The position numbers and the translations under genes were made by a program. The notes beneath the pieces were generated by a model that saw nothing but the letters and a program-made list of their open reading frames with translations, was not told the DNA's origin and did not search any database. Shown here in pieces: positions 44,701 to 54,699 of a DNA stretch of 64,000 nucleotides. The DNA comes from Laccaria trichodermophora (lineage: Eukaryota; Basidiomycota; Agaricomycetes; Agaricales; Hydnangiaceae), in contig JACTVC010000013.1 in NCBI GenBank assembly GCA_018417955.1, positions 1,359,105-1,423,104 on the forward strand. Direction: 5' to 3'. Numbering within the stretch: position 1 is the stretch's first letter; every line of letters starts with the position of its first letter.

Positions 44701-45147
44701 TTCACAGTTACTGCCAATACATATGACTTGAGGCTGAGATATATTATGCACACCCCCGGTTCAAAATCCCTACCAAGTTTATACCGACCAATGTTTCTTG
44801 TAAACATACCTATGTTGGAACAGGTCTGGCTCAAACAACCGTACTCGGCTGCCTAAAATAAACACCAAGCTGTTACTGTGCTGGTCCATCGGACAAAGTT
44901 GCTCCAAGATTTCCCGGCTTTTCTCTGCTGGTCACAGTTTACTGCATTGTGAAAGAAGCCCAGGCCTTACTGCTTTCATTATTATGTCCACCACAGGACT
45001 TCATATCAAATAAGCCCAAAAAAAAATTAAAGATTGTCCAAGAAATATACATGTATTCTACTAACTATTAAGTAGAGGGAGTTTGGACATCATTAGGAGT
45101 TTGGACATCATTGTTTGTAACTTGCTGGCGGTCAGATTTTTGAATCC

Positions 45148-48135
45148 TCACAAAGTAGAGGACTTACTCTGTGTGGGGGTTTGAAGTGCGGCTTCAAGTT
45201 TCTGTAGCTGAGGTGACTTCCTATTACCCCCAATGTAAGGACCGGGCGAACTTGCCTGGGTTGGAGGAACTGGGTTCGGCGCCAACAGAATGACCGCTGG
45301 GCTCTCAGATGCTAGAGGCAGAATGACGGCCGGGGTCGGAGAGACTTGCGCGTGATCGGTTGGAACTGGGTTTGGCAGAACGACGCCCGGGGTCGGGGAG
45401 ACTTGTGCCTGCTGGGTTTTCTGACCGCGGTCGGGTGAGACTGAGCGATCGGTATTGATGCCAGTGTGCTTCTTCTCCTTGTTGCCGAGGAACTGGATAA
45501 TAAGCGATTCCAGACTTGATTGGCGAGCACCGAGCCGCAGGTTGAGCTCCGAAATTGTGGTGACCGATTTGGTGAGGTCGTGGAGTGTTACCTCGGCAGT
45601 TTCGATGCAGCTTGCGAGTTTCTCAAAGCCCCGGGTGAGACTCTCTTGTAACGCAGCTGGCGTAGTCTCCCACTTGTTCTCCAGTGTCTTAACGGCTTCC
45701 CTCACCTCGGCTTCCAGTCTCTGGTGATCACTTCAGATGGACTGCAAATCTTCTTGTGTTTCCTTCCAACGCATGTGGGCAGACTCTTCAATACGGTCCA
45801 TCCGGCGAGTCGCTCCAGTGATTTTTTCTTCCTGAAACCAAACAGTGGATTCCAGACTTGAAATTTTCTCCGCAAGAGGACGGCTAGCCATCTCTTGATC
45901 TTGCATAAACCGGGTAACCTCTTCGAGCGCCAAAAGACGTTGTGAAAGGGTCACGGGTGAGTCAATCGCTGGGGGAGAAGGGCACTTGGATCAATATCTT
46001 GTTTTCGGACCACAAATGCCGAATACTCCCGCATACTAGGGGTAGACGACTCCATGACGCTGACTTGTGCTTGTTGGTCTCGGAGTTTCTGCAGGAGGTC
46101 GGCTTGGCCGTGAGCAAGTCTTCTGATCTCCTGCTGCATCGTCTGCATGTCAAAGTTCGGTGGGGGGCTCAAGGACCTAAAGTCAATCCTCTTCTGATAG
46201 AGCGCCATGTCAACTAAGTTTTCAAGTTGAGAATCATGGGAAATGAGAAAACAACTTGAAGCTTACGATGAACCTCCTTGGGATCTGGTGGGCTGACCTG
46301 CCGAGAACGAGATACCGAACGCGAACCTTCCGGCCGGGAAGTGACCTCGGTCCGCTCGACAGGTGGGGGTGTAAAGCTTTGTTGCATATAATTGACAGCC
46401 AAACCCAATTCTATAAACGAAGTCAGCAAAGAATAATGAATAATGAGTTTTATGAAATTTTTACCCAGCTGCACTGGTAACTCGGGCACGATCCACTCCA
46501 TCTCACTGGCTGGCAGCCCAAACTCCCGGCCCTTTCCTTTGTCAGTGCTGGTACTGATCTCAGTCTCGGTGCTCTTGAAAATCGCCGATGTGTGTGGTGT
46601 GGGTGGCTCAATGATTATGGTGGGAGTCACCCGGCCCATGTCTTTGTCGGCTTTTGGAATGGCACCGACCTCGGTTCCCTCATGTTTGACTTCGGCCATC
46701 TCAATGTCGATACCACCCTCGGGCTGCTTTTGGTTCCCCTTTCCCATTGTCGGACCAACCTCCATGTCCACGTCAATCGCATGCTCCGCATCATGCCCGA
46801 CTTCGGCCATTTCGACATCCTTGCCCTTGTCTTTGACATCCTGCTTCACCTTCTTCACCTTGGGCTTGGGCTTTGACCTCGCTTTCTTCCTCACGATCTT
46901 CACTTGGGCGTCTCCCCCAGAGACTGTGGCCGTTTCAACATCCTGCAACCCCTTTTGGATCTCGTCTTCCACCTCACTGTCCGTGTCCTTTTTCTTGGTT
47001 ACTGCAGACTTGGTTACTGCATATGTGCAGGTCGTCTTACCCGTGCTGCAGGTGAAGCAGGATCCTTGTTGTGGGGGGGAACGGATAGCGCATGGAACAA
47101 TGTCTCGATCTTGGCGTTTGCTGCAGGCCAGACAGGGTATATCCACGAGCTGATAATTGCCTTTTGCAATCGCGGCATTCTGATTCTCCAAACGCTCGGC
47201 AGTTTTGGCTTGCCTTAATGCGGCCATGGCAGTCTTGGGAGGACCGGCATCGGGGTCTAACTTGGGATATCGCATAAGACCGACACTGGGTGTCATGCGG
47301 GAGAACTGGGGCTGGGACGCGCATGGTATCTCCACCTTGACTGCTGACTTCGGCTTCACTGGTTCGTCCTCACTGCTGCTGCTGATGTACTCCGCGCTCA
47401 CGATTCTAGTCTTCTTTGTCCTGGCTTCGATCGAGTCCCCTTTTCTTTTTTTGCTTTGGACTGAGGTGGAGGGGGCAGCGGTGTCGTCAGGAGTCACCTT
47501 TGATCGTGGCTGGGCGCTGGACCCGGCCTCGGGTTTCTTTCGCTGAGACTTTGTCTTACTCTTGGACTTTGTTTCAGCTGTTGGCACAGGATCGGTTGAT
47601 TTTGCCTGAGGCAGAGTTGGTTTTGTTGGGGCCGGGAGTGATGATGAAGCTGTTGGTACCGGCAATGGGGGAGTTGGGACTGTGACTGGGAGTGATGAAT
47701 TGGCCGAAGATGGAGGTAAAGGGGGAGAGGGACCGGCATAACCTTCCATAAAGAAGGTAGGGGTGGTGGGTTGTGGGATCGAGAACATTTTGGTCCAATC
47801 AACCGATCCCGCTCAGGCCATTTCCGTGTACGCCAAAATCCATGGGTGGTTGAGCCACTGGGCCGCGTTATACCACATATTCTTGTCGATGAGCAAACGT
47901 ACAAGTCGTTCCTGTAGGAGAAAGAGATCTAATTTCAATCAATAAATTATTGGTAGTCACTCACAGCTTTCCCATATGCATCATCTTCCAACGTCCGTTC
48001 GTGAGCCAGAAGACCTTCCCTGTGACGGTTGTAAAAGTTCAAAAGGGTGGAGGTGGCCACCCTAACATCCTCCAAGAATCCGGGAGTGAGGGTGTGGGCC
48101 TGTTGAGCCGCTTGAGTAAGTTCAGCAGTGGACAT
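45148..48135 (-). pseudogene. Module gene P1: zinc-cluster and coiled-coil protein with premature stops
   Basis: Exon 1 is 47965-48135 (MSTAELTQAAQQAHTLTPGF). Exon 2 starts at 47911. The third codon after LAYTE in exon 2 is an in-frame TGA (47813-47815), after which the same frame continues AGSVDWTKMFSIPQP. Next come a Pro/Lys-rich region and a zinc-cluster-like motif (CLAC, then C, CFTC, C; spacing C-x2-C-x10-C-x10-C-x2-C-x6-C). Charged acidic segments, a coiled coil (MQQEIRRLAHGQADLLQKLR) and a further coiled coil ending in a Ser/Pro tail follow. A frame change occurs near 45955, and a second in-frame TGA lies at 45733-45735. P2 (58233-61821) shares the layout, including IDWDDPILFPP opposite VDWTKMFSIPQP. 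A nuclear or DNA-binding role is inferred from the Cys motif only. Confidence 0.72.
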
Positions 48136-48447
48136 GGTAACTGGGAATGGGACGATTGAGGGTGAATGTGTGCGTCGGAATGGGACAATGGTGAAAGTGA
48201 AATCAAAGTTGTAAACGCGGTCATGTGGTGGCGTTACTTCAACCGAGATCTGCAGAATGTTCCATGGCCGATCTGCAGTGGCTTGCTTTCCCACCATTGA
48301 AAAACAATGCGTCTTCATCACAAACCACATGGTGCAATCCCAGGAAAAGCTATCTACTCTCTGACTGATATGTCTCTAACAAATCCAGGTATTGTCCCTA
48401 CTCCACACCAAGGATTGTCTACTTAATGTAAATAAACAGAAGCTGTG
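48136..48447. promoter_or_regulatory. Divergent promoter of module genes P1 and Q1
   Basis: This 312-bp spacer separates the divergent P1 and Q1 start codons. The second module has the same arrangement with a 192-bp spacer (58041-58232). No specific motif was identified. Confidence 0.5.
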
Positions 48448-50044
48448 ATGAAAGACCAAGAAATGAAGGATGGTATGTTTTATCTACTCTTGTCGGCTAA
48501 CCAGTGCTAACCATATCTTAGGAACGGCCGCGGCTCTACCCCCTCTTCAACCAAGTGGTGAGTTCCAGTCAGTGACAGAAAACTAGCCAAACCTAAATTC
48601 TGGGTGGCCAATAGGACAGAGCCAAGAATCCGAACTAATGGAAGTGGACGTCCCATCCTCGGCTCCTCACAGATCCATTTTCGATTTGAAAGAAAGTTCC
48701 AACCCATTCACCCCAGCCTTGGCTCACCAATCCATTTTTGAGTTTCAACAAGTTGGCACTTCAGCTGTTGCCCCGGCCTCGGCTGGTCAGCCATCGATTT
48801 TTGATTTTCAGCAAGTGGGCACTTCAACGAATGTGCCGCCTGTTCCCCTGTCCTCAGCTCGTCAGCCATCCATTTTCGATTTCCAGAAGCCTGGCAGATC
48901 TGCACCAGCCTCGGCTCCATCAATTTTTGATTTTCAGCAAGTGGGCACTTCAACGAATGTGCCGCCTGTTTCCCCATCCTCGGCTCATCAGCCATCCATT
49001 TTCAATTTCCAGCAGCCTGGCAGATCTGCACCAGCCTCGGCGAATAACGGATCGATTTTCGATTTTCAGCAAGTGGAGACTTCAAAGAATGTGCCGCCTG
49101 TTCCCCCGTCCTCGGCTCGTCAGCCATCCATTTTCGATTTCCAGAAGCCTGACAACCCCGCACCAGCCTCGGCTAATAAAGTATCCCCTTTCGATTTACA
49201 AGTCCATTGTTCATTTACCCCGGCCTCGGCTGTTCATCCTTCCATTGATTTTCAAACACCTGGCACGCCTGCCCCAGCTCCTGCCTCTGACAAACCAGGC
49301 ATGTCTTCCCCTGGCGCCTCGGGGTCCAACCATCATCCGGACACACAGTGTATCATCAGTACTCTGGGATCACAGAAGCATCTGACGAAATCACAAGAGG
49401 CCAAATTGCAACTCCAGGCCCAAGGAAGAGCTGCCATTCTGCCAACTCAGCCAGGCGATGCCCTCGTTTTTGGCCCGGCCCCTGTCTTTCTCTACACTCA
49501 AGAGAGGACAACACCACGCCCACCACCTTCGACTGAATTGTTGGACTTGGATCCAAACTCCCCACGTGCAAGGGGTTTATGTCGCAAGTACAATATCAAG
49601 GTTGTGTCTGATGACAGCATTGGTGATCGCACGGGCATGGTAGCCGAGGTCGTTCAGGCAATTGGCAAAGTGTGGGAAAGAGCTATGGACCCTGAGGCTT
49701 CATCCGACCCTTCGATTAGGAGTTTGCAGGCTGCCTTCGATAAATTGCTGACGAGGGGAGATGAGTTTACCGAGATGGATCATATGGATCTTATTCATCA
49801 TAGCGAAATTCACCAGGAGGCACTCAGATCCCTTCCTGACAGCATAGCGACAACGAGCCATTATCGGTATGTTTTGGCAACCTTGAGGAGGGAGAAAGAC
49901 CGGTTGCGTGAACAAATTGATTCAGACCGTGATCTGGTTGCAGCAATGGACGCTACTTTAGAAGCACTACAACCATTCATCCCAGATGAGATCCCAGACA
50001 AGGGGAAGGGGAGGGACAAAAGGGATGGACCAGGGTTCAAGTAG
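48448..50044 (+). CDS. Module gene Q1: Phe-anchored repeat protein with C-terminal coiled coil
   Basis: Exons 48448-48472, 48522-48557 and 48615-50044 keep frame for 496 residues. Two tiny 5' exons encode MKDQEMKDGTAAALPPLQPS. About ten repeats of 25-30 residues follow, each anchored by a PSIFDFQ-type core (PSIFDFQQVGTSTNVPPV is one) and separated by Ser/Pro/Ala-rich linkers. The C-terminal half is more ordered: a helical segment, then an REKDRLREQIDSDRDLVAAM coiled coil and a KGKGRDKRD basic end. No signal or membrane segment is present. The Phe-spaced disordered repeats resemble FG-repeat or phase-separating proteins in style, but there is no sequence link. It is intact and divergent to P1. 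Confidence 0.7.
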
Positions 50045-50553
50045 AAGATTAGATCACAATACTGAGGTTGGTTCACTATGTAGTTTGCACCCAGGCGCGG
50101 TGGAAGAATTAGTCAAAAGAGGACATTCCCACCCAGGCATGGTTGCTTAACTTGACCAATGAAACTTTCTTGGACCGGGTGGAATGGCCACTTGCTTCAG
50201 CAAATCTTTTTTGACTGTTCTCGGGTTACTATACCGACCCCTGCAGAAACCTTGCCTTTCATGATAGGAAAAGTTGATCAACTACGAAAAGCAGGATATC
50301 ACCTTGTGGGACTTGAACCCAGGACCTGACCATCGGCTGCTGAAGTACATCAGCATTTAACCACTCAGTCAAGGTGACTTGAGAAACCAGACATTCTCCG
50401 ACCCAAATGAGTCAGATTACATTGAACATGCTATGTATTTCGCACCCGGGCATGGATGACTAACATCATTATATGATAGGTTTAACTGACGAATGAAACT
50501 TTCTTGGACTGGGTGGAACGAACACTTTCTTCAGCAATCTTTTTTGACCGTTC
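50045..50553. other. Spacer between Q1 and R1 with a duplicated R1 3' end and a tRNA-like segment
   Basis: The direct repeat and the tRNA-like stretch are listed separately. Nothing else is visible. Confidence 0.55.
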
Positions 50554-50610
50554 TCAGGTTACTATACCGAGTTCCCCTGTAGAAACCTTGCCTTTCATGA
50601 TCGGATGAGG
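50085..50610 (+). repeat. Direct repeat: ~190-bp segment present twice
   Basis: Copy 1 (about 50085-50275) and copy 2 (about 50440-50610) share GAAACTTTCTTGGAC, GGTTACTATACCGA and GAAACCTTGCCTTTCATGAT. Copy 2 overlaps the 3' end of R1 coding sequence, so copy 1 is a duplicate of that end. Confidence 0.8.
50300..50376 (-). repeat. tRNA-like degenerate sequence (pseudo-tRNA or SINE head)
   Basis: On the minus strand the ends pair as CACCTTG/CAAGGTG. A D-loop-like GAGTGGTTAA and a T-arm-like GGGTTCAAGTCCC follow in the right order and spacing. The anticodon arm does not give a normal 5-bp stem with a 7-nt loop, and the variable region is irregular, so a working tRNA is unlikely. Confidence 0.45.
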
Positions 50611-52858
50611 TTTTGGTTTTGGCTTGGTGGGGACACCAACAGATGGTTGCTGACTGGGACCGGCCTCTGACTCCTTTTGTGTTGAATGGACTGAACGTTT
50701 TGCATTGACGACACCACTTGACTTTGTGAAATCAAAGCTATTCGGAGCTTTGGTAGTGTCTGACCTCGGATTGGTTGCTTGAGCTGGTTTGGCAGTGGCT
50801 TGGATAACAGCCGAGACAGTGCGGCATTTGACTTTGCCTGGTCGAGCACTCCTTGGGCCAAGTTTGTAACCCTTCTCTAACCGAGGAAACTTGCAGGGTG
50901 TATCCTCCTCATCGGTGAATTTTCTCTTCTTCGCTCGATCGGCCGACTCCACCCCACAGCCCAGGTCGGCTTCCCAAAATGTATCATCAGCCAAGACCTC
51001 ACTGTCCGATGGTACTTCATGGGAGAGAGCCTGGGTGTCTTTGTACCGAGGCTGAAGCTTGGGGCTGGTATCTGCAGTGATCGTAGCATCATCTAAGCCC
51101 AAATCTGATCCCGAGTCTCTATCCTCTTCCAAGGTTGGGTTGACCCTACTAGGTTTCACTGTAGGCTCGGTCAGAGTATCCTGCTTCGGCCTCTCTTGAC
51201 CACTATCAGAGTCTGAGTCACTATCATCGGAGCCATCACGATTTTGGTCATGCTGTTTGGTTGGTTTCTTGGTTGGTTTCTCCACGTCCAAGTCTTCATC
51301 GTCATCAGAGCCATCCCGATCAGGCATCCAGTCATCCTTAGAAAACTGTTTGGTTCGTTTCTTGGACGGCTTGTCCACATCCAAATCCTCCCAACTGTCG
51401 TTTTCGATATCATTGTCATTGAACTGCCGATCTTCCACCCCTTCCTTTCTCTTTGGCCTGGCTTCCTCATCTGACGGTGACTCGGTTGCTGCCCGGCCTC
51501 TCCTTTGACCCTTGCTTCTGCCAGGCTTCTTGCCCTTCCCAATACTATGAACGTGAGGTTTAGGAACATGAACTTTAATTTTCCTTCGTGGAGGTGCTTC
51601 CAGCCGCACTTTCCCCTCAAGAAAGGATTTAAATCGAAAGGCGATTTTGTGTTGTTCTTGACGTTCATACCAAAACTGGAGAGCTTCAGCGACCATCTCC
51701 ATCGGGAATTTGGACGGATCAAGAAACTTGTAAAAGTTGTCACCTTCTCCATTTACCGATCTCCAAGCCGGGGGTATATATTCTGAATCAATGAAGTCGA
51801 GTAACTTTGATCCAATAGCCGTCCAAGGAGCCGATCCCTTACTCTGCCCAGCTGCGAGATCTTAGACAAATGTTCAGTGATACAGGGCAAGAAATCTCTG
51901 GGGACCGGCTCACTATAGTGCTGGTTGACAAATGCACGAAGAACATTCAGCCTCCAAATACGAATATCACGAGAAGTTTTAACAGGTGGTTTCGATGGAT
52001 CGGGTAGAATAGGTTCCAGGTATAGGTTCTTCTCCAAAGTCATAGCACCCCGGGATCGGTGTCCTCCTTCGGCCGAAGCAAGATCCTCCAACCCATAGTA
52101 TTCTTCATTGTGCGCTCTCCAAGACGATACCGATATTCCTTCCTCATGGAAAGTCCGGCTATGGTTATCAATCAAGTCTTTCCCATTGCCGAGTTCTTGA
52201 TTGAAGTCGTAGGTTGAGATGTCCAATGTACCATCGGGCTTCAGATAACATCCAAAGATAAAGACCCGGACACCCATTGTATCATAAAGTTTCTTGGAAA
52301 ATGCATGCATCCGAGCCGTGCAGTTCTTTACAGCCAGTCTAACGAAGGTCCAGATAAACCACCTTTGAAATACTGAAAATTAACTTACTTGGACTTGAGT
52401 TCCAGGTCAACTCCCTTCTTGTTGTACTCCTCGGCCGTCCTCTGTAGTACGTCTTTCTCCCTTTTCTTCAGTTTTCCCAATACTTTACCATCCCCCACAT
52501 AATCCACATGGACTCCACTGGATTCCACTGGATTCCACTGGACTGGACTGGACTGGACTGCCAATCACAAAACTGGACTCCACTGGACTCCCAGCACAAA
52601 ACTGGACTCCACTGGACTCCACTGGACTGCAAGCACAAAACTGGACTGGACTGGACTGGACTGGACTGGACTGCAAATCACAAAACTGGACTGGACTGGA
52701 CTCCACTGGACTCTCCCAACACAAAACTGGACTGGACTGGACTGCCACAGACCTAAGTTAATCCAGAATTCCTGAACTTAGACTTAAAAACAAAAAATAA
52801 AATTGAAGTATATTTATTAATTAAATTAATTAAATTTACATAGATTCTATGTTACAGA

Positions 52859-53013
52859 GGGGGGAGGGAGGGGGAAGGGAAAGGGAAAGGGAAAGGGAGG
52901 GGGAAGAGAGGAATGAATAGAGGGGGGAGGGAGCAAGGAAGGGGGAAGGAAAGGGAGGGGGGGAGAGAGGAGCAAGGAAAGGGGGAGGGGGGAAAGGGGG
53001 AGAGAGTGAAGGG
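52859..53013 (+). repeat. Purine (GGGAAAGGG/GGGAGG) tract inside the element
   Basis: Almost pure G/A run, part of the non-coding interior of the Mutator-like element. Confidence 0.75.
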
Positions 53014-53082
53014 GCCTCGTCGCCATTCAGCGCTGGCGGGCGCTCGTCGTTTTTCGGGTGTGGTGGGGGCGGCGTTTTCGTC

Positions 53083-53400
53083 GGCGCTCGTTCGTCGTCG
53101 TCGTCGCGTGTCGTCGTCCCGGCGTGTTAGTCGTCGTCGTCGCATGTCGTCGGTCGCGTGTCGTCGTCGTCGTGTGTCGTCGTCGTCGCGTGTCGTCGTC
53201 GTCGTGGTCGCGTGTCATGGTCGTGGTCGTGTGTTGTCGTCCCGGCGTGTAGTCGTCGTCGTCGTCGTGTGTTGTCGTCGTCGCGCGTCGTCGTCGTCCT
53301 CGCATATCGTCGTCCTGGCGTGTCGTTGTCCTGGCGTGTCGTCGTCGTCGTCGTCGTGTGTTGTCGTCTTCGTGTCGTCGTTCGTGTGTGTCGTTGGCCT
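53083..53400 (+). repeat. CGT-rich trinucleotide microsatellite
   Basis: Irregular (CGT/TCG)n with GTGT and GGCGTGT interruptions. Open frames across it are chance products of the low complexity. A 15-bp minisatellite (GTGGGCGGCGTTGAC type) follows at about 53548-53640. Confidence 0.85.
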
Positions 53401-53489
53401 CCTCGTGTGTTGTTTTTGTTGTTGCGTGCCGCTGGCGCCTGTCGTGGTGAGTACGGGGCATTGGGGTGGTGGGGCAGACATACCCTTGG

Positions 53490-53513
53490 CCCATGACGTT
53501 GACACGTCATGGG
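53490..53513. repeat. Perfect 10-bp palindrome with TGAC loop
   Basis: CCCATGACGT, TGAC, ACGTCATGGG. It contains a TGACGT half of a CRE-like site in each arm. It lies inside the Mutator-like element. Confidence 0.8.
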
Positions 53514-54699
53514 CGCCGTCCCTCGTTCTTGGGTCCTTCCACGTTGGCGTGGGCATGGGCGTGGGCGGCGTTGATGTGGGCGGCGTTGACGTGGGCGGAG
53601 TTGGCGTGGGCGGCGTTGGCGTGGGCAGTGATAGAGGTGGTGGTGGTGGAAGGGAATGGGATGGTCACGGAGGTGTGACCATGCCGCAAACAGGAGACGT
53701 GACGATATGGCACGCCCTCAAGTAAGTCACGTGACCTCACCCCGCAGACTGAACAAAATCATAAATCCTTATTGCAGCTATCACTGACCCACACTATATG
53801 TAAATTATAACCTTTCCTTTCATTGATCATTAAAATGAAAGTTTATTGTATAGTCTATTTTCGCTTTTTTAGTAGTATTCATATATAATAATAATAATAT
53901 ACTGGAATGACTGGAATCCACTGGACTCCACTGGACTCTGACTGGACTCATAGTCCACTGGACTGGGACTGGACTCAGGAAAGTGGCTGGCAGTCCAGTG
54001 GGAGTCCAGTGGACTGGACTGGACTGGACTGGACTGGACTCCAGTGGACTGGGCATTCTGCCAGCCAATCTGGCCTGGTAAGAGGGCCACTGGAATCCAC
54101 TGGAGTCCAGTGGAGTCCAGTGGAGTCCAGTGGAGTCCATATGGATTACGTGGGGGATGGTAAAGACCTCAGTTTTCCCATCATTTGAGTCACGACCCGC
54201 TCCCGAAAATCAAAATGAGTGGGATCTCCCCCTTTAGGCCTCTTTTGTCCCTCTTCAATGGCTTCGGCACAAAGCCTTTTCGCTTCGGTATCGATGGCGT
54301 CCTTGTTCTCATGCTGGAACACACGCCGGGCATGCCACGACTTTCCCATCCTCGGCATTTTCTGACTTCTCTTACGACTGTACTGGGCAAACCACTCTTT
54401 AATATCCTACAAGTCCGTCAGGAATCAATCAGAGGGCCTCTGGAAAAAGTACTTACTTTTTTAACAGCTGATCTTTCTTCCTTCTTGAACGATTTTCCAT
54501 TGGGGAGTATGTCAAGCATGTCTTGCAAAACTCGAGAAAATATCTCGGCGCGAGCAGCGTCATTGGCGTCTCTATACTCCTCCCGATGTTTTTCCAACAG
54601 AGCACTTTCTTCATCGGTCCAATGCCTCCTGGACCCATGGTGCTTGGTTTGACTGGAAAGTGGGGCAGATGGTTCAGGGGATTGAGAATGAGTACTCAT

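Larger units (their letters stand above)
42168..45147. other. 3-kb repeat-rich spacer without a credible gene
   Basis: Contains an inverted pair (about 42619-43513) and a tandem duplication (about 44145-44700). Short open frames exist but have no composition or similarity support. Confidence 0.6.
52480..54169. mobile_element. 1.69-kb Mutator-like non-autonomous element with microsatellite TIRs
   Basis: The left end begins ATACTTTACCATCCCCCAC and the right end, inverted, AGGTCTTTACCATCCCCCAC, followed in both by TAATCCA.ATGGACTCC. The arms continue as TGGACT-type repeats over about 250-270 bp (52480-52752 and 53905-54169). CAGTTTTCCCA flanks both sides (52469-52479, 54170-54180), an 11-bp target duplication. 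Long TIRs with a 9-11-bp duplication are the Mutator (MULE) pattern. No transposase is encoded. Confidence 0.85.
50554..54699 (-). pseudogene. Module gene R1: basic-tailed protein split by a Mutator-like element
   Basis: Exons 54457-54699, 54170-54406 continuing at 52389-52468, 51914-52338 and 50554-51860. The second exon is broken by the insertion at 52480-54169. Taking out the element and one 11-bp target copy gives 317 nt in the correct phase across MGKL|KKREKDVLQ. The product would have a MSTHSQSPEPSAPLSSQTKH start, a helical GRRHWTDEES-like charged part, a folded core (TYDFNQELGNGKDLID, ISVSSWRAHNEEYYG, EPILPDPSKPP, RAFVNQHY, DSEYIPPAWRS) and a long Lys/Asp/Ser-rich tail. R2 shares these core motifs in order. 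The function is unknown. The core intron phases also agree with R2. Confidence 0.82.

Noticed and set aside
47813..47815. In-frame TGA in P1 read as selenocysteine
   Set aside because: Dikaryal fungi generally lack the selenocysteine machinery, and a second TGA and a frame change lie in the same gene. Decay is simpler.
50300..50376. Functional tRNA gene
   Set aside because: Acceptor and T-arm signals are present, but the anticodon arm does not form a 5-bp stem with a 7-nt loop and the variable region is abnormal.
52913..53725. 270-codon open frame through the CGT microsatellite
   Set aside because: Composition is Arg/Val/Ser from the trinucleotide repeat, and the stretch lies wholly inside the Mutator-like element. 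Long open frames arise by chance in such tracts on both strands.
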